From Conchocele bisecta (taxonomy: Eukaryota > Mollusca > Bivalvia > Lucinida > Thyasiridae): a stretch of 64,000 bases of DNA. The translations under genes and the position numbers were made by a program. The notes under the pieces were generated by a model. That model had not been told where the DNA came from. It made no database searches and worked only from the letters and a program-made list of their open reading frames with translations. Numbering within the stretch: the stretch's first letter is position 1; every line of letters begins with the position of its first letter. The stretch is from assembly GCA_029237695.1 (NCBI GenBank), contig CM055267.1, forward strand, positions 12,799,043-12,863,042. Direction: 5' to 3'. Positions 1 through 10,900 of this stretch are shown here, one piece after another.

Positions 1-1296
1 TCATCTAAAATGCTTGATATTTCACACATGCATTCCTGTAAGGCTCTACTACCATGCTGTGCCAAATCTACAACCGTCCAACCCCCGCAGATCCCAAGGT
101 CAAGGTCAAATACTTAGTCCGTAAACTTAACATCAGAGAAATATTGTTATAACTTCTATTTCCTTCATCTAAAATGCTTAATATTTCACACATGCATTCA
201 TGTAAGGCTCTACTACCATGCTGTGCCAAATCCACGACCGTCCAACCCCCACAGATCCCAAGGTCAAGGTCAAATACTTAGTCTCTTTACAAAACTTAAC
301 ATCAGAGAAATATTGTTATAACTTATATTTCCTTCATCTAAAATGCTTAATATTTCACACATGCATTCCTGTAAGGCTCTACTACCATGCTGTGCCAAAT
401 CCACGACCATCCAACCCCCGCTGATACCAAGGTCAAGGTCAAATACTTAGTCTTTTTACAAAACTTAACATCAGAGAAATATTGTTATAACTTCTATTTC
501 TTTCATCTAAAGTGCTTAATATTTCACACATGCATTCCTGTAAGGCTTTACTACCATACTGTGCCAAATCCACGACCGTCCAACCCCCACTGATCCCATG
601 GTCAAGGTCAAATACTTAGTCTCTTTACAAAACTTAACATCAGAGAAATATTGTTATAACTTCTATTTCCTTCATCTAAAATACTTAATATTTCACACAT
701 GCATTCCTGTAAGGCTCTACAACCATGATGTGTCAAATCCACGACCGTCCAACCCACGCTGATCCCATGGTCAAGGTCAATACTTAGTCTCTTTACAAAA
801 CTTAACATCCGAGAAATATTGTTATAACTTTTATTTCCTTCATCTAAAATGCTTAATATTTCACACATGCATTCCTGTAAGGCTCTACTACCATGCTGTG
901 CCAAATCCACGAACGTCCAACCCCCGCTGATCCCAAGGTCAAGGTCAAATACATGGTCTCTTTAGAAAACTTAACATCAGAGAAATATGTTATAACTACA
1001 TCTAAAATTCTTAATATTTCATGCATGCATTCCTGTAAGGCTCTACTATCATGCTGTGACATATCCCCGCTGATCCCAAGATCACATACTTAGTCTCTTT
1101 ACAAAACTTAACATCAGAGAAATCGGTTATAACTTGTATTTCCTTGCTCGGATCTGCTTCACATTCCTGTTCATTCCGCCCCCGCTAAGCCCAGAGTCAA
1201 GGTCACAAGCCCACACTTAGAAAATTTTACATATTTAGGGGTACCTGGGCCCACGTGGGGGATTCCGTAAGCCTCGCTTACTGACCAATCTAGTTT
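1..1296 (+). repeat. 169-bp tandem array with 3' terminal hairpin (Helentron/pearl-like element, 5' truncated by window edge)
   Basis: About seven units of 169 bp run from 1 to about 1150. Each contains GTCAAGGTCAAATACTTAGT and TGCATTCCTGTAAGGCTCTA. The array is followed by a short tail and the hairpin GTAAGCCTCGCTTAC (1267-1281), then CTAGTTT. The same 3' end is seen at 18,465-18,496 and 18,530-18,561. Small non-autonomous elements with tandem cores and hairpin ends are known in bivalves ('pearl' elements, Helentron-associated HINEs). The family assignment is inference. It fills the intron upstream of WBP11 exon A. Confidence 0.6.
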
Positions 1297-1828
1297 GATA
1301 TGGCAACCTTCATTGTCGTGGTTCCCTTGGTTGATATGGCAACCTTCATTACCGGGGTGCCCTTGGTTGATATGGCAACCTTCATTGACGGGTCGACCTT
1401 GTTTGATGGGGCGACCTTGATTGATGGGTGCAACCTTGATTGATGGGGGCGACCTTGATTGATGGGGGCAGCCTTGATTAATGAGATGACCTTGATTGAT
1501 GGGGTGACCTTGATTGATGGGGGCAGGGCAGCCTTGATCAATGAGGCGACCTTTATTGATGGGGGCAGCCTTGATTAATGAGGCGACCTTGATTGATGGG
1601 TGCGACCTTGATTAATGAGGTGACCTTGATTGAGGGGGCGACCTTCCTTAATGAGGCGACCTTTATTGAGGGGGCACACCTTGATTGATGGGGCAACCTT
1701 GATTGATGGGCTGACCTTGATCGATGTGGCGACCTGACCTTGATTGATCAGGGCAACCTTGATTGATGGGACGACCTTGATTGATGGGGTGATCTTGATT
1801 GATGGGTTGACCTTGATTGTGTGTGCAG
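1297..1828 (+). repeat. 18-bp minisatellite running into the exon A splice acceptor
   Basis: It begins with about two 42-bp units around TTGATATGGCAACCTTCATT (1297-1385). It then changes to an 18-bp unit of the form GACCTTGATTGATGGGGY with variants AGCCTTGATTAATGAGGC. The array continues without a break to CCTTGATTGTGTGTGCAG, the acceptor of WBP11 exon A. The repeat is open in several frames and gives artificial ORFs rich in SIKV or NQG on the minus strand. These are not genes. Confidence 0.85.
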
Positions 1829-1945
1829 GTGTGATAGAGGATGTGGGCACGGTGGACGTGGAGGAACACCCGATGGACACGTCGGAACACATCGACCCGG
1901 CCGACATTCCCACACCCAGCGACAAACCGCCAAAACGGAGATCAG
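1829..1945 (+). CDS. WBP11: WBP11 exon A (first exon in window)
   Basis: The acceptor is TTGATTGTGTGTGCAG ending at 1828 and the donor is TCAG|GTAATA at 1946. The first codon is split with a preceding exon outside the window (phase 1 intron). It encodes an acidic, proline-containing linker including DVEEHPMDTSEH and ends KRRS, with a phase 1 donor. The upstream intron ends in an 18-bp minisatellite whose last unit forms the polypyrimidine/acceptor region. Assignment depends on the phase match to the next exon. Confidence 0.82.
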
Positions 1946-4900
1946 GTAATACATACTGCAGTTGCAGTTACAGGGGAATATTAATATAAATCATTGAATC
2001 TATCACTTTCTTTAAATATTCATATCAAATTATTCTGGTATTGAAATTGTGATAATCAGTGGAGATAATTTAGTTATGCATTTTCGATATGCACATTTTC
2101 TATTTCATAAATTTCAAGACATAATCGGTATTGATTCTAAATATCTGCCAAACCATGTCCATTGGAAATGATTCTAAAGGGCTGCCAAATCATGTGTTTG
2201 TTGATAAAAATAATACATTAACAACAGACCACAAAATTTAATTCAGCATTGTTAGGGAAAATAAAAAATAGAATTTGTCTGTGTAAGGTTTTATTTGTCA
2301 TCGCTCTACAATGCGTGATGTTTCCTGTTGTCCCAGACAAGGAGGATAAGAAGAAGAAGATCAGGTTTGCGGACGACGACACGCGCGACCCTGACGAGCT
2401 GGAGAAGGACACGCGGCAGAAGTTTGCGCGGCCGAAGCCCCCGCCTGTGACCTCCCTACAGAAGATGATGTTACGGATGGCGGGCCAGGCCGTGCCAGCT
2501 GACGACAAGAAGGGCACCGTTGCCGACCGTGGCTCCTCGTCCAGCTCCGACTCAGAGGACGACGACGATGATGATAAACGGAGAAGGGACCGGGCCACGA
2601 GACGGGACGAGGTACGTCCTGCCCGGCCAAGTGTCACATTGCTCACTTGTTATTCAGGGTTCCCACTGGTCCTTAAATTTTCTGGAAAGTCATGGAATTT
2701 GGAAAAATGGATTCCAGGCCTGGAAAGGCATGGAATTTGCCTCTTTTTCTGAAAAGGTCATTGAAAGTCATGGAATTTGAATTCCAATCCAATTATTGGT
2801 GTTGTTGAGCAATGTTCAGTGCAATTTTGTGATTTCGAGCCAAACGTTTTGATGTGGTAAGGGCACCTGGCACCAAATCAGGATTTTGTAAATTCAGAAC
2901 TGAAGTACTACATAAAACGGTGTTGAGCCTGGATTGCACTTGTGTGGTCCTTGAATTTCGAAAACAGGTCCTTGAAAGTCATGGAAAAGTCATGGAATTT
3001 GGTCTTCCCAAAAGAGTGTGAACCCTGGCTATTATATACGTATCCATGAATTACATAACTATGTGATGTAAATATAAGTCTTATGTTCTCATCGATGAGA
3101 ATAAATGTACGTTGAGATATTAGTAACTCTTGGTATCTATATTCATATGCACATATGCACACCTGCCAAAACTGCATGTCCCGGTGAAATATCAGTAGTT
3201 CCGGTATCTATATGCATATGTGCACAGCTGACGTAGACTGCAATACCAATACACATTTCTTATTCATATTTTTGCAAAAACAAACATGAATATCGTCCTT
3301 GTTGCATCGCTGTATTTCAAAGATATTGATGCCAGTAGTCATATTTTTTGCCGTAGAAAATTGGCTAAGTACTCAGAGCTGATGAGTATCAATTTCCGAC
3401 TTCATTTAGGGAAAATAATAAATGTTTTCTTCAAAAATTAACATCATCAAAAAAAAGTTCTAAGGGAAGTTACTCATGATTTTCCAAGTTCGGTAACCTT
3501 TATATGTGGCTATGACTGCACAAATGGGGCTTGTGGATTTTTATGACCAGTATAGATGAAGATCAACCTGCACTGTTCGTTATTCCATCAATGAAATACC
3601 TGTAATGTTTCAAACGAGCAATGTAGATCATTATCAGGCTACATGCGTATGCTAATTGTCAGGAGCGATACTGATCATAAGCACACATTTCACAGTCACA
3701 TATGAGGCGAACCATGTGATTTTGTACCTCTGTAGATGATCAGTGATATTGATGAAAGTTGACAAAATGCTGAATATGCTATTCCACATTTGCTCTGAAC
3801 ATAGTTACAACATTTACGGAACATATCGTAATTTTGTAAATATTTTTCACTAGATATCGCACATGTTCTTAGGTACAAAGTCACATGGCTTGTCTCGTAT
3901 GTGATTGGGAAATGGGGCTTATGGAATTTGCAACCAGTGTAGATCCAGAGCAGCCTATGCATACGCACAGTCTGATCCGGATCTGCACCGTTCGCCATTC
4001 AGCCAGTGAAACACATAACCTGCTTCTAACAAACAGTAAAGGTTTTACCATGCCGTTGAACTGTGTTAGAAGATCAGGAGGTAAACTGGTAATAAAACCC
4101 ATACGTTGTAAACGTATTTCATGAAATTACGCAGATGGTACAAAATCACATAGCATGTCTCATATAAGGTGGCTGTATATCTCCATGGTTACAGGACAGC
4201 GACTCCAGCAGCAGTAGTAGTGATGAGGAGGAGACGTTCGCCTCCCACCGTGACTCCGACGACGACACCGATGACGACGACGATCACAAACAAAAGGGCA
4301 AGGATGATGTGGAGAAACCCAGGGTCGTGCCTGCTGCCCCCGCACGGGGCCCCCTGCCGCCTGGACCGCCTCCCGGGGCTCCGCCTGGCCTCCCGCCTGG
4401 TCTACCTCCAGGTATGTCCATGGTTACACTGCTATCCGCCCAGCCTATAGTACCCCCATACTAATGTCTCAACATGGGAAGCACACTTTTACTCATTTGT
4501 GGTTGCAAAAAAATATGTTTGTTTAGCCATTATCAGGATTTGGCATTTGCACCCGATTGATTAGCCATGTCTGTACTGTTACACTGACTATCAGCCCCAT
4601 TTTGTCCATTCCGCATGTGCTATGAAAATTGTGTCTCCTTTCTACGTCATTTACTGAAAATATCACAGTTTCTGTAAATATTTTTCATGAACAATCGCAC
4701 ATGTTCTTTGGTACCAAATTATATGGCGTGTCTCATATTTCAGTGAATCGGTATATTCTGGTGACTACACATGTTCAGTTACACTCCGTTTCCTTACTCT
4801 GATGGGAGACTACATTATAAACCTGGCTAAGTCTAATTATGCTATTGTTCACATATTGGATTGTTAAAGAACTAAATGCTGCATTCGCTAGTGCTCCCTT

Positions 4901-7900
4901 GTATTTAATTCCTTAAAAAAAATCCAAGATGTGAAAAATTACTTATTTGTCTAGTATGTTCCCTACCATTGCCCTGTATATTGTAGGACCTCCGCCGGGT
5001 GGGCCTCCTGTGATGGTGAGGCCACCCCCGCTACGCATGATGCCCCCAGGGCCCCCGCCCGGCCGTCCAGCAGGCATGCCTCCAGGCCCTCCGCCCGGGC
5101 TGCCCCCCAACGTGAGGATGCCCATCCGGCTGCCGCCCGGGGGACCCCCAGGTTTGTACATGTCATCTTGCACAGTCACCGGGCTCTCGCGCTATAGAAC
5201 TACATATTTAAAGGTCAGGGGCCTGTTTCACTAAACTTTGTACGACTAAAATGTTCGTAAGTGCAAATTTAGGATCGTCAGACTATCATAATTTTGCACT
5301 TATGAACATTTTAGTCGTACAAAATTTAGTGAAACAGGCCCCAGGACACTGTCTTACAGGGAATGGGTTGTGGTATAGGTGATAGATCATCTGACTTCAA
5401 ACCCGGAGGTTGTGGGTTCAAACCTTGCCTTAGGCATTATAAAATACTTTCGTAGGAGAATTGAAACTGAGGTCCCATCCCTAAATGACCTTAGCTGTTG
5501 CTGGGACGTTAAAGCGAATCACTTTCAGTCTTACAAGGCTGAATTTTTATGTACCTTACCTCAAAAATATTTTCGGGGTGCATATATTTGGTGTGTGTCT
5601 GTCCATCTGCCTGTCCAAGATTCGGATGGTTGTGTAACATTTGTTTCGGGAATAGGAGTATCCATCATAGGCACTGATGTGGCACAAGGATATTCCACCC
5701 GAGTGTCAGAATATGTTGTCAGAAACGAGACTTTGCCGAGTTTCTGACAACATATTCTGATCACGAGGGTGGAACATCCTTGTCCCATACCAGTGCCTAT
5801 GATGTATACATTTTCGCACCCATATACAGAACATATTTGTGAATCTCCACATATTTATCTGACCCAGAATTACACTCGACTTTTATTCGCTGAATTTATT
5901 TGACTTTTGATACGTCCAACGTGTTCGCCATGTCAACATATGGGTTAAAAGAAAGTTTTCATCCACGAATTGGATGCTAGTGCCAGTTCAATGGCTCATT
6001 TACACATTATTATCAAATTAATGTTCAATGTCATCACCATACAGCCCTGGCGACACCAAAATGTACGTCGTACATTGCTGACGTCATCAAACTTAAAACA
6101 TCATGACGCTATGAGGTAATAAAACAACCATTGAAAACAATAAACATCAACCATATTTGTTAGTTTATGGGGTAATTGCAAGACTCGTTAGCCGTAATGT
6201 TGCCCTATTAGAAAATGTGTTGTTGCTAGATGCGAGACAAGCACGTGCAGGGTGGGACAAGGAAATCTCACATGGGTCTGACTTACGGATATCCATGTCT
6301 TGGGGCACCTAGGGCCCGTTTCACTAAACTTTATACCACTAAAATGTTTGTGTAAGTGCAAATTTAGGATCAGCTGGAAATTTCAATTGATGGATTTACA
6401 TTTATTGAGCATAGACTGCATATGCAGCCTATGCTCAATAAATGTAAATCCAATAATTGTTCACAAGAATGTGAAATTTATAGGCTATCATAATTTTGCA
6501 CTTACAAACATTTTAGTCATACGAAGTTTAGTGAAACTGCTCCCTGGTTGGCGAGAAACACATATTTCATAGGAGTTTCCAAAAACAAATTGTATCCAAC
6601 TACGTACATTATTATTTTGATAAACCAGTACAATATACAATAATACTAACCATATCTATTGGGACTCTTCATTGTGAGAAATCATATATTTATGTGTTGC
6701 CCAGAATAAATTGTGTCTGAATAGTTAGGGTGTTACGGTAGTTCCGATGTGTTGCAGTTATTGTATTGTTGTATCTACCGTGTGCCAACTAGTCCCCTCG
6801 TGTTGTAGGGCTGCCGCCGCCGCGGTTGATGCGCCCACCGGGCGTGTTGCCCCCGGGCCTGCCCCCGCCCCCGGGCACTGCCCCCATCGCCCCGAACCCC
6901 AGCGTCCTCAGTGCCCCGCCCAGGTATGTGGCCCAAGTGTAACCTGGGTATAATGCGATGTTTTATTTAGCAATACGGCTACTGGCCATTGAGCATACAA
7001 TATAATACAACAAAATATCAAAATATTTGTCACAACAACGGTGGTGAAGTAGGTATTGATTCAGAAGTAAATACAGGCATCTTCACCATGCGTGCCAAAC
7101 TGTAATACATTTACATTATACTCTGGCCCACGATGTGAGTACCATGCAGTTATTTCCCTTTAACCATGCATCGTATTCCTTTCTGGCAGACTGAATGTGA
7201 TCCTTGAATACCATTGTAAACTGTTATACTTATACAATTTATTATAGACCCACTAGGTATGGTCTACTCGTGTGTATACTGCCAGGCTACTTGTATTGCA
7301 ACATTCATTAAAGTCTTTAAAAAAAATTGCGATTTTCAAGCAGTTTTATTTCTCGCAACAAAAATTCAATGTATTCAGGGTGTCTCAAAAAAAAGGGGTA
7401 CCTACCGTAATTGAAATAGCTATAACTGTTTTATTTGAAGACATTGCACCCTTTCCTTTTCAGATAATATCCATCAATTCTATATTTATTTTAGCAAATT
7501 GGTTAAAACTAGCAAGTGACATCACTATTTATTGCTGATGTCATTTTTGCCTTTGGCTAAAATTCTCATAAATGATGAACGTCTCCATGGACAATAAATC
7601 AGTGTCCGAATGTTTTCAGGCATATATACAGAGGTGTTATGGACACTAGCCTCGTATTCTTTGTCTCCCCTCCAGTATTATGGACACTAGCCATTATTTA
7701 TTGCTGATGTCATTTTTGCTTTCGGCTAAAATTCGCATAAATGATGACCGTCTCCATGGACATTAAATCAGTGTCCCGAGTGTTTCCAGGCCTATATATA
7801 CAGAGGTGTTATGGACACTAGCCTCATATTCTTTGTCTCTCCTCCAGTATTATGGGCACTAGCCTCGTATTCTCTGTCTCCCTTCCAGTAGTATGGACAC

Positions 7901-10900
7901 TAGCCTAGTATTCCCTGTCAGCCCTCTAGTATTATGAACACTAGCCTCGTATTCCCTGTCAGCCCTCCAGTATTACGGACACTAGCCTCGTATTCTCTGT
8001 CAGCCCTCCAGTATTATGGACACTAGCCTCGTATTACCTGTCTCCCCTCCAGTATTATGGACACTAGTCTTGTATTACCTGTCTCCCCTCCAGTATTATG
8101 GACACTAGCCTCGTATTCCCTGTCAGCCCTCCAGTAGTATGGACACTAGCCTCGTATTCCCTGTCAGCGCTCCAGTATTATGGACACTAGCCTCGTATTC
8201 CCTGTCAGCCCTCCAGTATTATGGACACTAGCCTCGTATTCTCTATCTATCAGCCCTCCAGTATTATGGACACTAGCCTCGTATTACCTGTCTCCCCTCC
8301 AGTATTATGGACACTAGCCTTGTATTACCTGACTCCCCTCCAGTATTATGGACACTAGCCTTGTATTACCTGTCTCCCCTCCAGTATTATGGACACTAGC
8401 CTTGTATTACCTGTCTCCCCTCCAGTATTATGGAAACTAGTCTTGTATTACCTGACTCCCCTCCAGTATTATGGACACTAGCCTCATATTCCCTGTCTCC
8501 CCTCCAGTATTATGGACACTAGCCTTGTATTACCTGTCTCCCTCCAGTATTATGGACACTAGCCTCGTATTCCCTGTCTCCCCTCCAGTATTATGGACAC
8601 TAGCCTCGTATTCCCTGTCTCCCCTCCAGTATTATGGACACTAGCCTCGTATTCCCTGTCTCCCCTCCAGTATTATGGACACTAGTCTGGTATTTCCTGT
8701 CTCCCCTCCAGTATTATGGACACTAGCCTCGTATTACCGTCTCCTCTCCAGTATTATGGACACTAGCCTCGTATTACATGTCTCCCCTCCAATATTATGG
8801 ACACTAGCCTCGTATTGCCTGTCTCCCCTCCAGTATTATGGACACTCGCCTCGTATTCTCTGTCTCCCCTCCAGTAGTATGGACACTAGCCTCATATTCC
8901 CTGTCTCCCCTCCAGTATTATGGACACTAGCCTCGTTTTCTCTGTCTCCCCTCTAGTATTATGCGGGCGCCCCAGAAGGCAGTGGAGGAGAAGAAGGACA
9001 GCGTAATAATCTCGGCGAAACCGAAGATCAACAAAGCCATGGGCGATGTCACTCGGTTCATGCCCACCGCACTCAAGGTGAAACGAACCGCAAAGGATGC
9101 AAAGGTTAAAAAGACAGGTATGTCTATCAGTGTATTGTTGAGGCATTCTAAATGTATCGTCTATGTGTCCATTGTAGCCAAAGTTCACCATTTTCACAGT
9201 CTGACCAAGATCTAAAAGGTCAAATGTCTGAAGTTTCTTGTAAAATTTCTACTTAACTAAGCATACCTCAATGGGCATATATTGTGATTTGCAACACAGG
9301 TGATTGACATGACAAAATACCCATTAAAATATATCTTATTACCCCACCCACCTGTTATCGTAGAGGGATTTTTTTAATAGGCAATGGATATAAGGAAAGT
9401 CGTCCATATTTCTGTATGTCTGTCTGTCACGTTTTCCATTCTGCTATTGCTCCTTTACCGTACGACCGATTGGCTTAAAACTTCATGTGCCTGTTTATTA
9501 TCATCCATATTTTCATTCCCCGCCCTGCACATGCTCGCCGTGCCCAAAGTCAAATGATTTGAAATTTTCTGGTTCATTCTTCTTTACTGTATGACCAATT
9601 GGCTTGCAACTTCATGTGCATGTTTATTATCATTTTCATTCCCTGCCCCATCCACGCTCCCCCTCGTGCCCAAGGTCAAGGTCAAATGACTTTGAAATTT
9701 CCGGTTCAGTAGATACATGCATGTTTCTCCATTCTTCTTTAACTTCCTAACCGTCTGGACAATTGACTTGAAAGTTCATGTACATGTTTATTGTTTCACC
9801 CATGATAGTGGAAAGTGAGACATTGCGGTCACAATTTCGGCGTCGACATCGTCGTAATTTGGGAATTAATTAATATCCCATATCTCTTGATCCATTAGTC
9901 AGATCATTATCGAATAGCATCAATAGCTTCCTCACATTGATAGCTATCCTCCAGTGTCATTTGGGTGACCTTAAGCTTTGTGGGATGTATATTTTGGATA
10001 TCTCTTGATCCGTTAGTCAGATCATTACCAAACTTCATCAATAGCTTCTCACATTGTCATCCAGTGTCATTCGGGTGACCTTCACTTCGTGACCTTAAAC
10101 TTTGTTGGAAGTAAATTTTGGACAGTCCAAATTTCGCATATCTCTTGATACGTTACTCGGATTATTACCAAACTTCATTGTTAGCTTCCTCACATTGATG
10201 GCCATCCACCCAGGGTCATTTGTGTGGCCTTCACCGTGGTGACTTTAACCTTTGGGTCAATAATTTTGGACGTATGTCCAAAATAGCTTCATCGCATTGA
10301 TGGTTATCTTCCCAGTGTCATTCGGGTTACCTTGACCTTGGTGACCTTGACCATAGTATCAACAATTTTAATATGTCCAATTGTTGAATATCTCCTGATC
10401 CATTATTTGGATCATTATCAAACTTTATAAATAACTTTGTCACATTGATGGCTATTCAATTGGTGTACTTCAGGTGACCGTGACTTTCACCTTGGTGGCC
10501 ATTGAGCTTCATGTCAACGTAAATCCAATCTCTTGATCCATTAGTCGGATCATCTCCAATCTTCATCAATAGCTTCCTCACATAGACGGATATCTACCAA
10601 TGTAATTCGGCTGACCTTGACCTTTGTGTCAACAATTTTGGACATGCGTCCTAATGTTGAATATCTCCTGATCCATATCATTACCAAACTTCATCAATAG
10701 CTTCCTCACATTGATAGCTATCCATCCAGTGTCATTTGGGTGACATTGACACTCACCTTCGTGACCTTGACTTTTGTGTCAAAAAATTTGTATGTACAGT
10801 CGAACCTGTGAAGCTAAAGACCACCTCCGAATAGCAATCACCTGGCTATAAAGGCCACAATGTTGTTGTCCCAATGCCACAATTACTATATGAATGACCC

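Noticed and set aside
1290..1925. Minus-strand open frames rich in SIKV/INQG
   Set aside because: They read through the 18-bp minisatellite and, antisense, WBP11 exon A.
2218..2646. 142-codon minus-strand frame over exon B
   Set aside because: It is the antisense shadow of WBP11 exon B. The plus frame has conserved motifs and proper splice sites.
4169..4450. 93-codon plus-strand frame over exon C
   Set aside because: It is in the wrong frame. The true frame, phase 0 from 4195, gives the acidic and PPGPPPG sequence continuous with neighbouring exons.
5400..5430. Functional tRNA gene
   Set aside because: Only A- and B-box-like words remain. There is no cloverleaf with proper acceptor stem, and the 3' domain identifies a SINE.
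5379..5747. 122-codon frame
   Set aside because: It covers a tRNA-type SINE and the long hairpin at 5663-5804. No protein similarity is apparent.
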